Assembly: GCA_016716475.1 (NCBI GenBank) | Contig: JADJWG010000004.1 | Location: forward strand, 806,001-870,000 | DNA from: Phycisphaerales bacterium | GTDB lineage: Bacteria > Planctomycetota > Phycisphaerae > UBA1845 > Fen-1342 | Length of the DNA: 64,000 bases | Reading direction: 5' to 3' | Part shown: positions 33,064-42,890 of the stretch, in pieces | Layout of the letters: each line of letters begins with the position of its first letter | Numbering within the stretch: position 1 is the stretch's first letter | Notes under the pieces: model-generated | What the model was told of the DNA's origin: nothing | The model's database searches: none | What the model saw: only the letters and a program-made list of their open reading frames with translations | Translations under genes and position numbers: made by a program

Positions 33064-34017
33064 TTAGCCACCGAGGTTCGGATTCTCCTGCCATGCCCGC
33101 ACGGCACTGATTGCGGCCGGACCGGCCACCACCACCCCGATCGCGGGGAAGATGAACAGCACCAATGGGATCATCAGCTTCACCGCCGTCTTCTGGGCTT
33201 TTTCTTCCGCGGCCTGACGGCGTTTGACGCGCAGCGCATCGGCTTGGTTCCGCAGGGCGCGGGCGATGCTCGTGCCGAATTTCTCTGCCTGTACGACGAC
33301 GGACACCAGGTTGCGCACCTCGTCGAGTCCGGTGCGCCGCGCCATGTTTTCGAGCGACTCGTTGCGGCGAATGCCCATCTGTGTCTCGGCCGTGGCGATC
33401 CGGAGCTCTTCCGACAGCTCGGGGTGCACGGGTGACATCTCCTCCCCGACGCGCTTGAAGGCGGCGTCGAGCGCCAGGCCGGACTCCACCGAAACCACCA
33501 GCAAGTCGAGCGTATCCGGGAGCCCGTGGCGGATTTTCTGCTGCCGACTGCTGATCGACATGCTCAACCAGAAGTCGGGAATCATCAGGCCGGCGCCGGC
33601 GGCAAAGGCGGCCGCGCTGGCGATCATCGTGGCGCTCCATCCGTAGGCAATGGCTGCGAACAGCCCGAGTACAAGCCCGACGAGTGCGCAGAAGGTCTTG
33701 CTGCCGAGGAAGAGAGTCTGGGCCTGCGGTTGCCGGAAGCCCGCATTCGCAAGCTTGAGGCGCAGGTTCGAAAGTTGCTCCTCCGAGACTGGCATGACCA
33801 GCTTGGCGAACATCGGCGTGGCTTTGCGCACGATACTGTTCGAAGCGGTGGCCTTGGCCTGGTCGCGAATCAGGGCCTCTTCATCGGTTCCGCGGCGCCC
33901 ACCGAGGCGGCGCTTGACGGCGCCGGCGTCAATGCCGCTTTTGGGCCAGAGACTGTAGACGATCAGTCCAACCGCGAGCACGGTGAGCACGCTGAGGATG
34001 ATCAGGTTGACGAGCAT
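33064..34017 (-). CDS. tadC: TadC-like pilus assembly protein
   Basis: 317 residues from ATG 34017. An N-terminal membrane helix (MLVNLIILSVLTVLAVGLIVY) is followed by a T2SSF domain (DTLDLLVVSVESGLALDAAF ... EKFGTSIARALRNQADALR) and C-terminal helices (KLMIPLVLFIFPAIGVVVAG). TadB and TadC form the inner-membrane platform of the Tad pilus. It is the last gene of the locus, 32 bases after tadB. Confidence 0.9.
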   Translation of the reverse strand: MLVNLIILSVLTVLAVGLIVYSLWPKSGIDAGAVKRRLGGRRGTDEEALIRDQAKATASNSIVRKATPMFAKLVMPVSEEQLSNLRLKLANAGFRQPQAQTLFLGSKTFCALVGLVLGLFAAIAYGWSATMIASAAAFAAGAGLMIPDFWLSMSISSRQQKIRHGLPDTLDLLVVSVESGLALDAAFKRVGEEMSPVHPELSEELRIATAETQMGIRRNESLENMARRTGLDEVRNLVSVVVQAEKFGTSIARALRNQADALRVKRRQAAEEKAQKTAVKLMIPLVLFIFPAIGVVVAGPAAISAVRAWQENPNLGG

Positions 34018-34049
34018 GGGGAGGATCTCCCGTTTGCGCCGCAGCGCGG

Positions 34050-35066
34050 TCAGACCTTGATGTTGACGATCTTCTTGATCAGCGCCCAACCCATGAGCTG
34101 CATCACGACCGCCACCGTCAGCAGCATTTTGCCGGTCGGGTCGATCAGGAGCATGCTCATGTACTCCGGGTTCACGTACATCAGAATGAAGAATACCAGC
34201 ACCGGCAACGCGAGCAGCACGTAGCCCGAGAGCCGCCCCTCGGCCGTCAGGGCCTGCACCGTGCCGAAGAGCTGGATGCGCTCGCGAATCACCGAGCTGA
34301 TCTTGTCGAGCACCTCGGCCAGGTCGCCGCCGACCTGCCGCTGAATGAGTACGGCCGTCACGAAGAACCGCACATCGAGCAGGTCGACGCGATCCGCCAT
34401 GTTGCGCAGGGCATCCTCGATCTTCAGGCCGAGGTTCTGTTCGTGAAAGACACGCCCGAATTCGGTGCCGGCCGGGTCGGGGAGCTGCTTGGCGACGACC
34501 TGCATGGCGCTCGCCAGTGAGTTGCCGGCACGCAGGGCCTGGCTGAGCAACTCGAAGACGTCGGGCAACTGGTTGCTGAGCTTCGTGAGCCGCTTGTTGC
34601 GGCAGCGTCCGAAGTAGACCAGCGGCAGGATGAACACGCCCGCGGCGACTCCGCCGGCGACGAGCGGGCTGATGCCAAAGACCAGCAGGGCCGCCAGCAG
34701 GATGCTGGCCACAGCGGTCAGGTTCACGAGTGTCTGCGAGGCGGACCACGGCAGGTTCGCCTGTTCCAGCGTGCGCTGCAGCCGGGCGGTAAAGCTCAGG
34801 CGCGTGAAGGCCCGCGCGAGGGCCCCGGTGGCTTCGGCGGTCTGCTTGCGAAACTGGGTGAAGTCGAGCCGGTCTTCGCTGGTGCGCGGGGCACCGCGGA
34901 GGCGCTTCTGCACCCGCTTCTTGTCGTTGGCGCGCAGGTCGAAGGCCACCTGGGCGACGCCGTAGGACAGCAAGACGGCACCCAGCAGGGGCAGCAGAAT
35001 GAGCAGTCCGCCCGTCAGTGCCGTGCCCGGGTCGAATGCCAGCGACATGGGAATCATGGCGTTCAC
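34050..35066 (-). CDS. tadB: TadB-like pilus assembly protein
   Basis: 338 residues from a GTG at 35066 overlapping the tadA stop (GTGA); an ATG at 35057 is possible. Membrane helices at the N-terminus and in the middle flank the T2SSF domain: LPDVFELLSQALRAGNSLA, then VGGDLAEVLDKISSVIRER and ALTAEGRLSGYVLLALPVL. It partners TadC in the inner-membrane platform and should interact with the TadA ATPase. Confidence 0.92.
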   Translation of the reverse strand: MNAMIPMSLAFDPGTALTGGLLILLPLLGAVLLSYGVAQVAFDLRANDKKRVQKRLRGAPRTSEDRLDFTQFRKQTAEATGALARAFTRLSFTARLQRTLEQANLPWSASQTLVNLTAVASILLAALLVFGISPLVAGGVAAGVFILPLVYFGRCRNKRLTKLSNQLPDVFELLSQALRAGNSLASAMQVVAKQLPDPAGTEFGRVFHEQNLGLKIEDALRNMADRVDLLDVRFFVTAVLIQRQVGGDLAEVLDKISSVIRERIQLFGTVQALTAEGRLSGYVLLALPVLVFFILMYVNPEYMSMLLIDPTGKMLLTVAVVMQLMGWALIKKIVNIKV

Positions 35067-36598
35067 ACTTCGTCTACGACCAGGTCGCGCGCCTGGAACC
35101 AGTCGTTGTCCACGTGCGCGCCCGAGGCCTTGATCCGGTCGAGGAAACCAGGCCGTACGCCGGTCGACACGAGCCGCCCGTACGCCTTGCCCTGTGGCCC
35201 CACGCCGTCCTGTTCGAACTTGAACAGGTCCTGCATGGTGACCACGTCGCCTTCCATCCCCTGTACCTCCGTCACGGCAATAATCTTGCGCGGGCCGCCC
35301 GTCAGGCGGGCCGCCTGCACGATGAGATTCACCGCCGAGGCGAACTGCTGGCGGATCGCCCGGGTCGGCAGCTCGAAGCCCGCCATCATCACCATGGTCT
35401 CGACGCGCTGCACCGCGTCACGCGTGTTGTTGGCGTGAATCGTCGTCATCGAACCTTCGTGCCCGGTGTTCATCGCCTGCAGCATGTCGAGGGTCTCACC
35501 ACCGCGGCACTCGCCGACGACGATGCGGTCGGGCCGCATGCGCAGGGCGTTGATCAGCAGGTCGCGGATCGTGATACGCCCCTTGCCTTCGATGTTCGCC
35601 GGCCGCGTCTCCAGCCGCACCACGTGGGGCTGGCGCAGTTGCAATTCGGCGGCATCCTCGATGGTCACGATGCGCTCATCCTCGGGGATGAACGTCGATA
35701 GGTTGTTGAGCAGGGTCGTCTTGCCCGAGCCCGTACCGCCTGCGATCAGGATGTTCAGGCCGGCATGCACGCAGGCCTCGAGAAAGGCGCCGACTTCGGG
35801 AGCACAAGACTTGTACCGGTAGTAATCCTGCCAGGTGATCGGGTCGGCTCCGAAGCGTCGAATCGAAACCGAGGGGCCGTCGATTGCCAGCGGCGGAATG
35901 ATGGCGTTCACGCGGCTGCCATCCTTGAGCCGCGCGTCCACCATCGGGCAAACCTCGTCGCACCGCCGCCCGAGCGGCGAGACGATCTTGTCGATCACGT
36001 GCAGCAGGTGGCTGTTGTCCTTGAACTTGACGTCGGTCATCTCCAGGCGGCCGGCGCGCTCGATGTAGACCTGCTTCGGGCCGTTGATCAGGATGTCCGA
36101 GATTGCCGGATCCTTGAGCAGCGATTCGAGCGGCCCGAGGCCGAACGTCTCGTCGAGGATTTCCTGCGTCAGGCGCTGTTTCTCGCTGAAATTCAGCAGC
36201 GAGTCGGACTCGTCGCACAGCGCGCTGACGATCTCGCGCACCTGCTCGCGGATCTCATCCGTGACGTTCTGCGCCAGCTTGGTCATGTCGAGCTGGTCGA
36301 CCAGCTTGCGGTGAATTTCGACCTTCAACTCGCCGAAACGCCGGGCGCGTTCGTCCTCCACCGGATCCCGCCGCGGTTTCGTCGGGGGCGGCACTTTCGG
36401 AGTCACGGGGCCCGGTGCGGCCGGGGCGATCGGCTTACGGGGACCGGCCGGAGGGGTGCTGGCCGCGGCCGGAGGCGCTGGGGGGCGGTCACCGGCGGTC
36501 GGTGTCGCACGGGGCGGCGGCGGCGGGGGCGCCGGGCGATCCGCGAGTGGCGGTGCGTCCGTCATGGGTCCACTGGGCTTTTTCGTAAACAAACCCAT
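35063..36598 (-). CDS. tadA: TadA/CpaF secretion ATPase
   Basis: 511 residues. A Pro/Ala-rich N-terminal tail (about 1-75) precedes the CpaF domain: DPAISDILINGPKQVYIER, Walker A IAGGTGSGKTTLLNNLS, Asp box IVTIEDAAELQL, Walker B-like region MRPDRIVVGECRGGET, and the His box GSMTTIHANNTRDA. This is the hexameric cytoplasmic motor of the Tad pilus. Active-site residues are intact. It is followed by tadB with a four-base overlap and preceded by the TadZ-like gene 51 bases away. Confidence 0.96.
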   Translation of the reverse strand: MGLFTKKPSGPMTDAPPLADRPAPPPPPPRATPTAGDRPPAPPAAASTPPAGPRKPIAPAAPGPVTPKVPPPTKPRRDPVEDERARRFGELKVEIHRKLVDQLDMTKLAQNVTDEIREQVREIVSALCDESDSLLNFSEKQRLTQEILDETFGLGPLESLLKDPAISDILINGPKQVYIERAGRLEMTDVKFKDNSHLLHVIDKIVSPLGRRCDEVCPMVDARLKDGSRVNAIIPPLAIDGPSVSIRRFGADPITWQDYYRYKSCAPEVGAFLEACVHAGLNILIAGGTGSGKTTLLNNLSTFIPEDERIVTIEDAAELQLRQPHVVRLETRPANIEGKGRITIRDLLINALRMRPDRIVVGECRGGETLDMLQAMNTGHEGSMTTIHANNTRDAVQRVETMVMMAGFELPTRAIRQQFASAVNLIVQAARLTGGPRKIIAVTEVQGMEGDVVTMQDLFKFEQDGVGPQGKAYGRLVSTGVRPGFLDRIKASGAHVDNDWFQARDLVVDEV

Positions 36599-36649
36599 CG
36601 GAAACGACTCCTGCCGCGGCGCGTGGCGCCCTCGGGTCCGTGGTTACGG

Positions 36650-37864
36650 TTAACTACCGAACAGCGAGAACAGGCCCTTCTTCTGCGGCTCCCCGCTGGG
36701 ACCGGTGCCCGGTTCCGGGACCACCCCGGCGATCTCGCGGGCCATTTGCTGGTACGCCTGCCGCAGGCGTGATTTCGGTGCGCAGTCGAGCAACGGCGCG
36801 CCGACATTCGTCGCCGTACTGGCGGTCTTCCATTCGTCGGGCAAGGTCCACGCAATCTTGCGGTTCAGCGTCGCCTCGACGTCCGTCGGTTCGAGGTACG
36901 CGGCCTCCCGTCCGAACCGGTTGCACACCAGCCGCACGTGATCCAGGTTGTAACCACCGCGCCGCAGCTCATTGAGCAGCCGGTCGGCGTTACGCACCGG
37001 CGGTACCAGCAGTTGCAGCACCAGCAGATAGGTGTCGGTCATGTCAAACACCGCCCGCGCGGTCGGATCGAACCGGATCGGTCCGTCGGTCACCACGAAG
37101 TCGTAGTGTTCCTGCAGAGCGGCCAGCACGCCGGCACACTGCGCGGCACTGATGCGTTCGGCCTGTTCGATGTCGGCCGGGTGCGCCAGCACGTGCAGTC
37201 CGCTGGCATGCTTCACCATGACACGGTCGATCATCTGCCGTTCGATATGCTCGGGCGAATCACAGAGGTCGGCGATGGTGTAGTTGGCCTGCGCGTCGAG
37301 AAACATCGCCACCTGCCCGAACCGGAAGTCGAGGTCCACGATCGCAACACGGGGTTTCTCGCCCTCGGCCCAGTCCGGGAGTTGCGCGAGTTCCGCCGCG
37401 AGATTGGTGGCGATCATGGTCACCCCCACGCCGCCGCAGCAGCCGACCACCGGGATCAAGCGTCCGGCGCGCCGGCCTGCGGAGGGTGCCTCACTGCCGA
37501 TGCGGCGCAGCAGGTCGGCCAATTGCTCGGGCGGAAACGGCTTCCAGAGGAACTCCCGCATGCCCGCCCGCATCGCCCGCATGACGAGTTCCGCGTCGCG
37601 GTCCTCGGTCATGGCGATGGCGGCAAGCTGATCCTTGCGGGCCGTGATCAGGGGCGTGATCGCCTCCATCATGACGGCCGGGTGCGGGTCGAGGTGCAGC
37701 AGGAGCACATCGGCGCTGAACTGGTTCAACGCCTGCTCGACCAGGGCCGGCTCGTCGATTTCGGCGACGATCTTGACACCCTCGATGCTCAGGAGGAGGG
37801 CGCGCAGCTCCGGCGCTGCTTCTTCGTCGGTGTTCACGACGATGACACGCACGGCCTTGTTCAA
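36650..37864 (-). CDS. tadZ: TadZ/CpaE-like protein with degenerate P-loop
   Basis: 404 residues. The N-terminal third is an atypical receiver-like domain (VRVIVVNTDEEAAPELRALL ... AMRAGMREFLWKPFPPEQLADLL). The C-terminal part is a ParA/MinD-like domain: PVVGCCGGVGVTMIATNLA where KGGVGKTT is expected, then VAIVDLDFRFGQVAMFLD, YDFVVTDGP and VRLVCNRFGREA. Both Walker A lysines are missing, so ATP hydrolysis is doubtful. TadZ/CpaE proteins localise the pilus machine; some act without ATPase activity. Confidence 0.9.
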   Translation of the reverse strand: MNKAVRVIVVNTDEEAAPELRALLLSIEGVKIVAEIDEPALVEQALNQFSADVLLLHLDPHPAVMMEAITPLITARKDQLAAIAMTEDRDAELVMRAMRAGMREFLWKPFPPEQLADLLRRIGSEAPSAGRRAGRLIPVVGCCGGVGVTMIATNLAAELAQLPDWAEGEKPRVAIVDLDFRFGQVAMFLDAQANYTIADLCDSPEHIERQMIDRVMVKHASGLHVLAHPADIEQAERISAAQCAGVLAALQEHYDFVVTDGPIRFDPTARAVFDMTDTYLLVLQLLVPPVRNADRLLNELRRGGYNLDHVRLVCNRFGREAAYLEPTDVEATLNRKIAWTLPDEWKTASTATNVGAPLLDCAPKSRLRQAYQQMAREIAGVVPEPGTGPSGEPQKKGLFSLFGS

Positions 37865-38019
37865 CTGCGTCTGTCTCCCTTGCGGTCCGCTGGCGGGCGG
37901 AGGTGAAGCTCGTCGTGAGCTTCCACTCCGACCCCATGCCGGAGTCGGCCGCGCGTCGGGGGCCGCGCGGCGGGCGGTGCGGGGGGCGGTCCTGAGCGGC
38001 CCCGCACCGCAGGCGTTGT
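37865..38019. other. Gap between TadG and TadZ genes
   Basis: 155 bases without a gene. CCGCGCGGCGGGCGG-type runs could form a hairpin, but no clear terminator is present, so the operon may continue. Confidence 0.35.
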
Positions 38020-39831
38020 TTACTCGATCAGGGCCACGGGCCGCTTGCCTCCAAGCGACCGGAAAATATCCTCCAACTGCTTGGTGTACTCTTCGGGCGT
38101 CCCGTCCGCGTAGAACTCCTGCCCACCGCCGATCGCGGCAATACTTTGCATCAGCGAGCGATCCGAACCCGAACCCACGCTGACGGTAAAAATGCGGATC
38201 TTGTTGTTGGCCGCAATTCGGGCCATGGCCAGGGCGTAGTCCGATGGCGCGCTGCCGCCGCTGCCCCAGCTCTGCGGGCTGCCTGCCGGCGGGTCCATCT
38301 GGTCAATCAGGGACAGACTGCCACGGGTATCCTGCTCGTTCGGCAGGCCGTCCGACATCAGGACCATGATCTTTGAAGATGCACGGCGGGCGGTCTCCGA
38401 GTACAGCAGCGATGCAATCGCGTGGTACATGCCGCCACCAATGTTCGTCGTGGTGTCGTAATGGGCCGTCTGACGCTGGTAGAGCCGGTTCGGCACCCGG
38501 TAGAGGTCGTCCGTGAGGTCGATCTCGTGGGCGGCGTAACGGCCGTACACCTCGAGTGAAAGCTGGTCCAGACTCTCCAGCGAATCGATCACGTCAGCCA
38601 ACACCAACACCGCATCCTTGGTCGCGCGCAGCGGCTGCTGCGGCGTGGCCCACAGGCCCTCGGTCTGCGTCGGTCGCGGCTGGTTGTCGAGCAGGAAATT
38701 GGTGAAGGTCTTCAGCCCGTAGTAGTAGCGGAACATTGCGGTACTACCCTGCTGATAGTTGATGAACGTTGACCAATTCCAGCTCTTGGCAAACGGAGGA
38801 TTCGGCAGCCAGACCATCTCGCTGTTGGCGAGGACGTTGTCACCGTTACCGCCGCCGGGATAGGCCGCGCCACTCTTGCCGCTGCGCCACTGGGCCAGTC
38901 CCAGCAGCACGCCGGTGCGGTTCACGAAGTGCGTTGCGGTCCCATCATTCGAGCTGGACAACAGGGCCGACTGCTCCGAGGCGTTGTAGCCCGCGGCGGA
39001 CAGTTTCGGGCCGAACACCGAGGCACTCTGCGAGTAATTCCGGCGAATGTAGGTCAAGCCGGGGTCGCTCGTGTGGTTGTAGCGACCGGGGTTCGTCGGT
39101 TGCAGCGGGGCGCCCCACTCGGTCATGTAACCGAAGGTCGGACCCGTATCGTCCGCGTACTCCGTCTCGTCCACCACGGCCGAAGGCAGATATGGGCGCT
39201 GTGGTTCCGGCCCGTCCAGCGCGCACCAGATGTCACGCAGGTTTGAATAACCGCCGTCCGTGCGATTCCAGTAACGCAACTGGCTGTCGTAGTTCATCGA
39301 GTTCGACAGGTCGATGACGACCGCGATATCACGCGGGATGAAGACCGCCGCGGCGCGGGCTTCGAGTTGCGTGCTTTTGGCTCCGAGGATCGGCGCGAAC
39401 AGGAATGGCAGCTTCAGCCGTGACGAATCCGGCGCATGCCGCAGCGTCACGCGGACCGAATCGAAGGGGCCACCACCTTCCTGGAAGCGAAAGCGCTCGG
39501 TATTCGGGTTGTATTCGGACCGCCCGAACTCCAGGTCATCCGGGAAGACTTGCACCGCCAACCCGACGGGTTGGTTCAGTTGGGCATACGTACCGGCTGC
39601 CTCGAGCGCCTTGGTCCGTGGATCACTGCCGTCCAGACCGGCCAGTTGCGATGCCGCTGCGAGTGCCGCAGCGTCGGCCGCGACCTGCAACTCCGTCTGT
39701 GCCGTGTACATCGCGCCGATGTCGATCACCAGCGCACCCATTCCGAGAATCACAGTCGAGCAGACCGCGACCTGCGCGACTGCGGCCGCCCGTTTCCGGT
39801 GCCGGCGCATGTGTTTTTTCTGCCATTGCAT
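38020..39831 (-). CDS. TadG-like protein with von Willebrand A domain
   Basis: 603 residues from ATG 39831 with GGAGG upstream. The N-terminus has a TadG/TadE-like membrane helix (AQVAVCSTVILGMGALVIDIGAMY) and the AADAAALAAASQL motif of pilus-associated TadG proteins. The main part is a vWA domain with metal-site motif IAVVIDLSNSMN and later KIMVLMSDGLPNEQ; a long insert separates the halves. It ends with FYADGTPEEYTKQLEDIF. It should be a minor pilus or adhesion protein anchored in the envelope. Confidence 0.85.
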   Translation of the reverse strand: MQWQKKHMRRHRKRAAAVAQVAVCSTVILGMGALVIDIGAMYTAQTELQVAADAAALAAASQLAGLDGSDPRTKALEAAGTYAQLNQPVGLAVQVFPDDLEFGRSEYNPNTERFRFQEGGGPFDSVRVTLRHAPDSSRLKLPFLFAPILGAKSTQLEARAAAVFIPRDIAVVIDLSNSMNYDSQLRYWNRTDGGYSNLRDIWCALDGPEPQRPYLPSAVVDETEYADDTGPTFGYMTEWGAPLQPTNPGRYNHTSDPGLTYIRRNYSQSASVFGPKLSAAGYNASEQSALLSSSNDGTATHFVNRTGVLLGLAQWRSGKSGAAYPGGGNGDNVLANSEMVWLPNPPFAKSWNWSTFINYQQGSTAMFRYYYGLKTFTNFLLDNQPRPTQTEGLWATPQQPLRATKDAVLVLADVIDSLESLDQLSLEVYGRYAAHEIDLTDDLYRVPNRLYQRQTAHYDTTTNIGGGMYHAIASLLYSETARRASSKIMVLMSDGLPNEQDTRGSLSLIDQMDPPAGSPQSWGSGGSAPSDYALAMARIAANNKIRIFTVSVGSGSDRSLMQSIAAIGGGQEFYADGTPEEYTKQLEDIFRSLGGKRPVALIE

Positions 39832-40053
39832 CTTTCCTACCTCCATACCTTCCGCAGCCCTGACTCGCGAACACGAACACTGCTCCTGCCCACCTCGACG
39901 ACGTTTGTCGCGCGCTGTGAGCCGGGTGTCCCGCGCACCCGTGTGCCGGGTGTGGGGTCCAGCGGCGCCTCCCGTCCCTGCGCGGTGGGGCCCGCCGGCC
40001 TTGCGACCGGTGCGACCCGCCCCGCTGGTGTCGGGATTCGACGCCTCATGGCC
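39832..40053. other. Gap between secretin and TadG genes
   Basis: 222 bases with no supported gene; the TadG ribosome-binding site lies at its edge near 39840. Confidence 0.4.
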
Positions 40054-41592
40054 TTACAAGCCCTCCGGGCCGGCTGCCGGGCCGTAGGGCCCACGCAACC
40101 GCAGTCCTGCCCACGCGTCCCGCGTCGCCCGCAGACGTGCGGCCGCGGGTTGTGGATCCGGCGTTTCATCGTCCGCCGGCTTGGTCCGCGGATCACCCTC
40201 GCCCTCGAGCTTGCTGAGCACGAACAGCTCCCAGTCGTTCGGGGCGATGTGGTCGGTACCCGGGAGGTACGTCACCTGATCCGGATTCAACGGAGCCACG
40301 AGCTCCGGCGTTACCAGGATCACGAGTTCCGTTTCGTTGGACTGATAATCGACCGAGCTGAAGAGCGCACCGAGCACCGGTACGTCACCCAGGCCCGGCA
40401 CCTTCGCGCTGCTGGCGCGGGTCTTCTCGCTGAGTAATCCGCCGATGGCGAACGTCTGTCCGGGGCCGATCTCGACCACCGTCTCGACGCGGCGCTGGAT
40501 GAGCCCCGGCACCACGAAGCCGCCGATGGTGACGGCGGTGCTGAAGTCCGGTTCACTCACTTCCGGCGCCACCTGCAGACGGATGAGCTGGTCGCTGAGC
40601 ACGGCCGGCAGGAAATTGAGCCGCACGCCGAACTCGCGGAACTCCACCGTGACGGAGTCACGCTGTGCGACCGGGACGGGGTATTCCCCACCCGCGAGAA
40701 AGCTCGCTTCCTGACCGCTGATCGTGACCAGGTTGGGCTCGGCCAGCACCTGCAGGAGACCGTTCTCGCGCAGCGCGCGGATGAAGACCTGCATCTGCAT
40801 GTCAGGAAAGCCGAACGTGAGGGTCGGCGCAGGGCCGACGTTCATGCTGTTCGTACCGAAGGGGATCGGGCCCTGAACATTGAAGCCCGCGGCGGCACTG
40901 ATATCCACCGGGTTGATGCCGGCGAGGTTGCTGGACATGAACATGCTCGGGAAGTTGGCCCCGGCCATCCAGCCGTTGAAGCCGAGTTGCCGCGTGGCGG
41001 AGCGATTCACCTCCGCCACCGTGCAGCGCAACAATACCTGGTACACCCCGGCGACTCGCATATGGTTGATCACGCGCGGCGAGTAGATGTTCGCCACCTG
41101 CATGATCCGCTCAGCCGAGTCCGTGTCGGGGACCGTGCCCGTCAGCACGACCGCGTCGAGCAGGGCGGAAACATCCACCTTCGCGCGCGGCACCGTCGTG
41201 CGAATGCTCGCCGCGAGCCGCTCGAGGTCGAGGTCCACCGCTACCGTGAACGCCTTCTCATGACCGCCATCGACCACGACGATCAACTGTGTCGTGCCGA
41301 AGGCCCGGCCCTGGATCAGGAGCTGGTTGGGCGTGGTCATGACCGCGTCCGCAATCTCGGGATTCGCGATGCGAACGTCACTGACCGGCAGGTTGAAGTC
41401 CACCAAAGCGCCCTGATTCACCGGCACGGTGATCATCTGTGCACCGTTCTGGGCTTGGCGCACAGTGAACGCCACCTCCGGTGCGGCGTCTTGGGCCGCC
41501 GCGCGTGGCGCGGCTGCGAACAGCGCCAGCATGCCGGCCACGAGGCCGGCCGCGCGGCGGCGAGATTCGGCGATTAGAAATTGGGGTCTCAT
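40054..41592 (-). CDS. cpaC: Tad pilus secretin (CpaC/RcpA-like)
   Basis: 512 residues. A signal peptide (about 1-33) is followed by the N-terminal pilus domain (VDFNLPVSDVRIANPEIADAV ... LLIQGRAFGTTQLIVV), a BON-like segment around LERLAASIRTTVP, and the secretin core (LAEPNLVTISGQEASFLAGGE, FGVRLNFLPAV, KVPGLGDVPVLGALF, ETELVILVTPELV). It should form the outer-membrane channel of the Tad pilus. Its start overlaps the CpaB stop by four bases. Confidence 0.94.
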   Translation of the reverse strand: MRPQFLIAESRRRAAGLVAGMLALFAAAPRAAAQDAAPEVAFTVRQAQNGAQMITVPVNQGALVDFNLPVSDVRIANPEIADAVMTTPNQLLIQGRAFGTTQLIVVVDGGHEKAFTVAVDLDLERLAASIRTTVPRAKVDVSALLDAVVLTGTVPDTDSAERIMQVANIYSPRVINHMRVAGVYQVLLRCTVAEVNRSATRQLGFNGWMAGANFPSMFMSSNLAGINPVDISAAAGFNVQGPIPFGTNSMNVGPAPTLTFGFPDMQMQVFIRALRENGLLQVLAEPNLVTISGQEASFLAGGEYPVPVAQRDSVTVEFREFGVRLNFLPAVLSDQLIRLQVAPEVSEPDFSTAVTIGGFVVPGLIQRRVETVVEIGPGQTFAIGGLLSEKTRASSAKVPGLGDVPVLGALFSSVDYQSNETELVILVTPELVAPLNPDQVTYLPGTDHIAPNDWELFVLSKLEGEGDPRTKPADDETPDPQPAAARLRATRDAWAGLRLRGPYGPAAGPEGL

Positions 41593-42710
41593 TCGTGGGG
41601 CTCCTCGGGCTCCATTGGATCACCCGACTCAGGGTCGTCGTCGAGTGGGTCCAGCGTCGGTTCAGGTTCGGTTGGCAGCGGCCAGGCGGCCGGGGCGGGC
41701 TTCTCACGTGCCGGTGGTGCGGCCGCGGCGGTGGGTTGCCGGTCGGCGCTCTTTGCAGCCGGCACTCGTTCCCGGGATTCGCGGCTCTTGAAACGCACGA
41801 CCTCTTCCCGATCACCGCGGAAGACACGCACGACCCATTCGGGCTCGGTCGGTTCTGCCGGCGGGGGGGGGACGGCGGCCAGGACCGGTGGGGCGGGTGG
41901 CTCTGGGGCAGTCTGTGGCGCGAAGAGGCCCTGCATCCAGCGGCTGAGCGGGTTCTCGGACGGCTTGCTGGCGTCGGCAGGGGGCGTCTCACCCAGCAGT
42001 TCCATGTCGCTGACGAACTCGGCATCGCGCTTGCTGGTTTCCTCGAATTCGCCGCGGAGACTCAACTTGATGCGGCCCCGTTGTTCGGCAAGCAGTAGCT
42101 TCGGCACCTCGTCGGGTTTGACGAACAGCGTGACGGCCCGCACCTGCTGATTGCGGCGCTGGCTGTCAGCGTCATCGTTGGTACCCGGGCTGACACGCGG
42201 TCCCACGGCTGCCAGTTCAACGTTCTCCACGATGCAACGGGCGATCGTTTCCTGGCGGTTATTACGCCGTACCTGGAAGGAGGCCACCACGTCGACAAAT
42301 GCCCCGGGCTCAAGATGGAAATCCACCGCGGAGCCCGAGTCGATTTTCACTGCTACCGCCCGATAACCGGGCTTCACAAAAATGCCCGGACGGGTGCCCG
42401 CGGGGGCGAGCATCGACTCGAGCACCGGCAGTCCGGCCGGCGCGACGAGTTTCGGAACCCGCCCGACGAGTTCGTCCTTTTTCAGGAAGGCCCCGGTTGG
42501 GACCAGCTCACGCGGAAACGAGAGTGCCGTGAGCATCTCGTCGCGAATTGCCGTACCGCGCGGGATGTCCTGGGTCGGGGCCCAGAGCTTGACTTTGGCC
42601 ACCGGCTGCGGCGTGGCTTGTGCGTTCTTCAGGGTGTTGATCCCCAGGAAGAGGGCCAGCCCACCCACGCCGAGGCCGGCCACTAGCGGTACCAGCGCTT
42701 TCGCGTTCAT
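41589..42710 (-). CDS. cpaB: CpaB/RcpC-like pilus assembly protein
   Basis: 373 residues from ATG 42710 with AAGGA six bases upstream; the longer frame to 42764 lacks support. It has an N-terminal membrane anchor (LVPLVAGLGVGGLALFLGI), a SAF domain (VKLWAPTQDIPRGTAIRDEM then RPGIFVKPGYRAVAVKID) and an RcpC domain (LEPGAFVDVVASFQV ... VRAVTLFVKPDEVPKLLLAE). The Pro/Glu-rich C-terminal 120 residues are an unusual extension. It supports secretin assembly at the envelope. Confidence 0.9.
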   Translation of the reverse strand: MNAKALVPLVAGLGVGGLALFLGINTLKNAQATPQPVAKVKLWAPTQDIPRGTAIRDEMLTALSFPRELVPTGAFLKKDELVGRVPKLVAPAGLPVLESMLAPAGTRPGIFVKPGYRAVAVKIDSGSAVDFHLEPGAFVDVVASFQVRRNNRQETIARCIVENVELAAVGPRVSPGTNDDADSQRRNQQVRAVTLFVKPDEVPKLLLAEQRGRIKLSLRGEFEETSKRDAEFVSDMELLGETPPADASKPSENPLSRWMQGLFAPQTAPEPPAPPVLAAVPPPPAEPTEPEWVVRVFRGDREEVVRFKSRESRERVPAAKSADRQPTAAAAPPAREKPAPAAWPLPTEPEPTLDPLDDDPESGDPMEPEEPHE

Positions 42711-42890
42711 CGTCGTCCTTCCGAAGTTGGCTCTGCCGGGTCCGGTCCACCCGGACCTCTGCATCTCCGCGCCGGCTGCGCTGCCGTAAAGCCGCTACGT
42801 CCGAAGACGCAGCGGCGGCGTACTGCTCGTCCTGTCCACCCCCGCACAGGCGGAGGTCACCTTTGGTGCGTCCGCGATTCCGGCTGCACC
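42711..42890. other. Gap between TadE and CpaB genes
   Basis: 180 bases, no gene supported. Confidence 0.35.
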
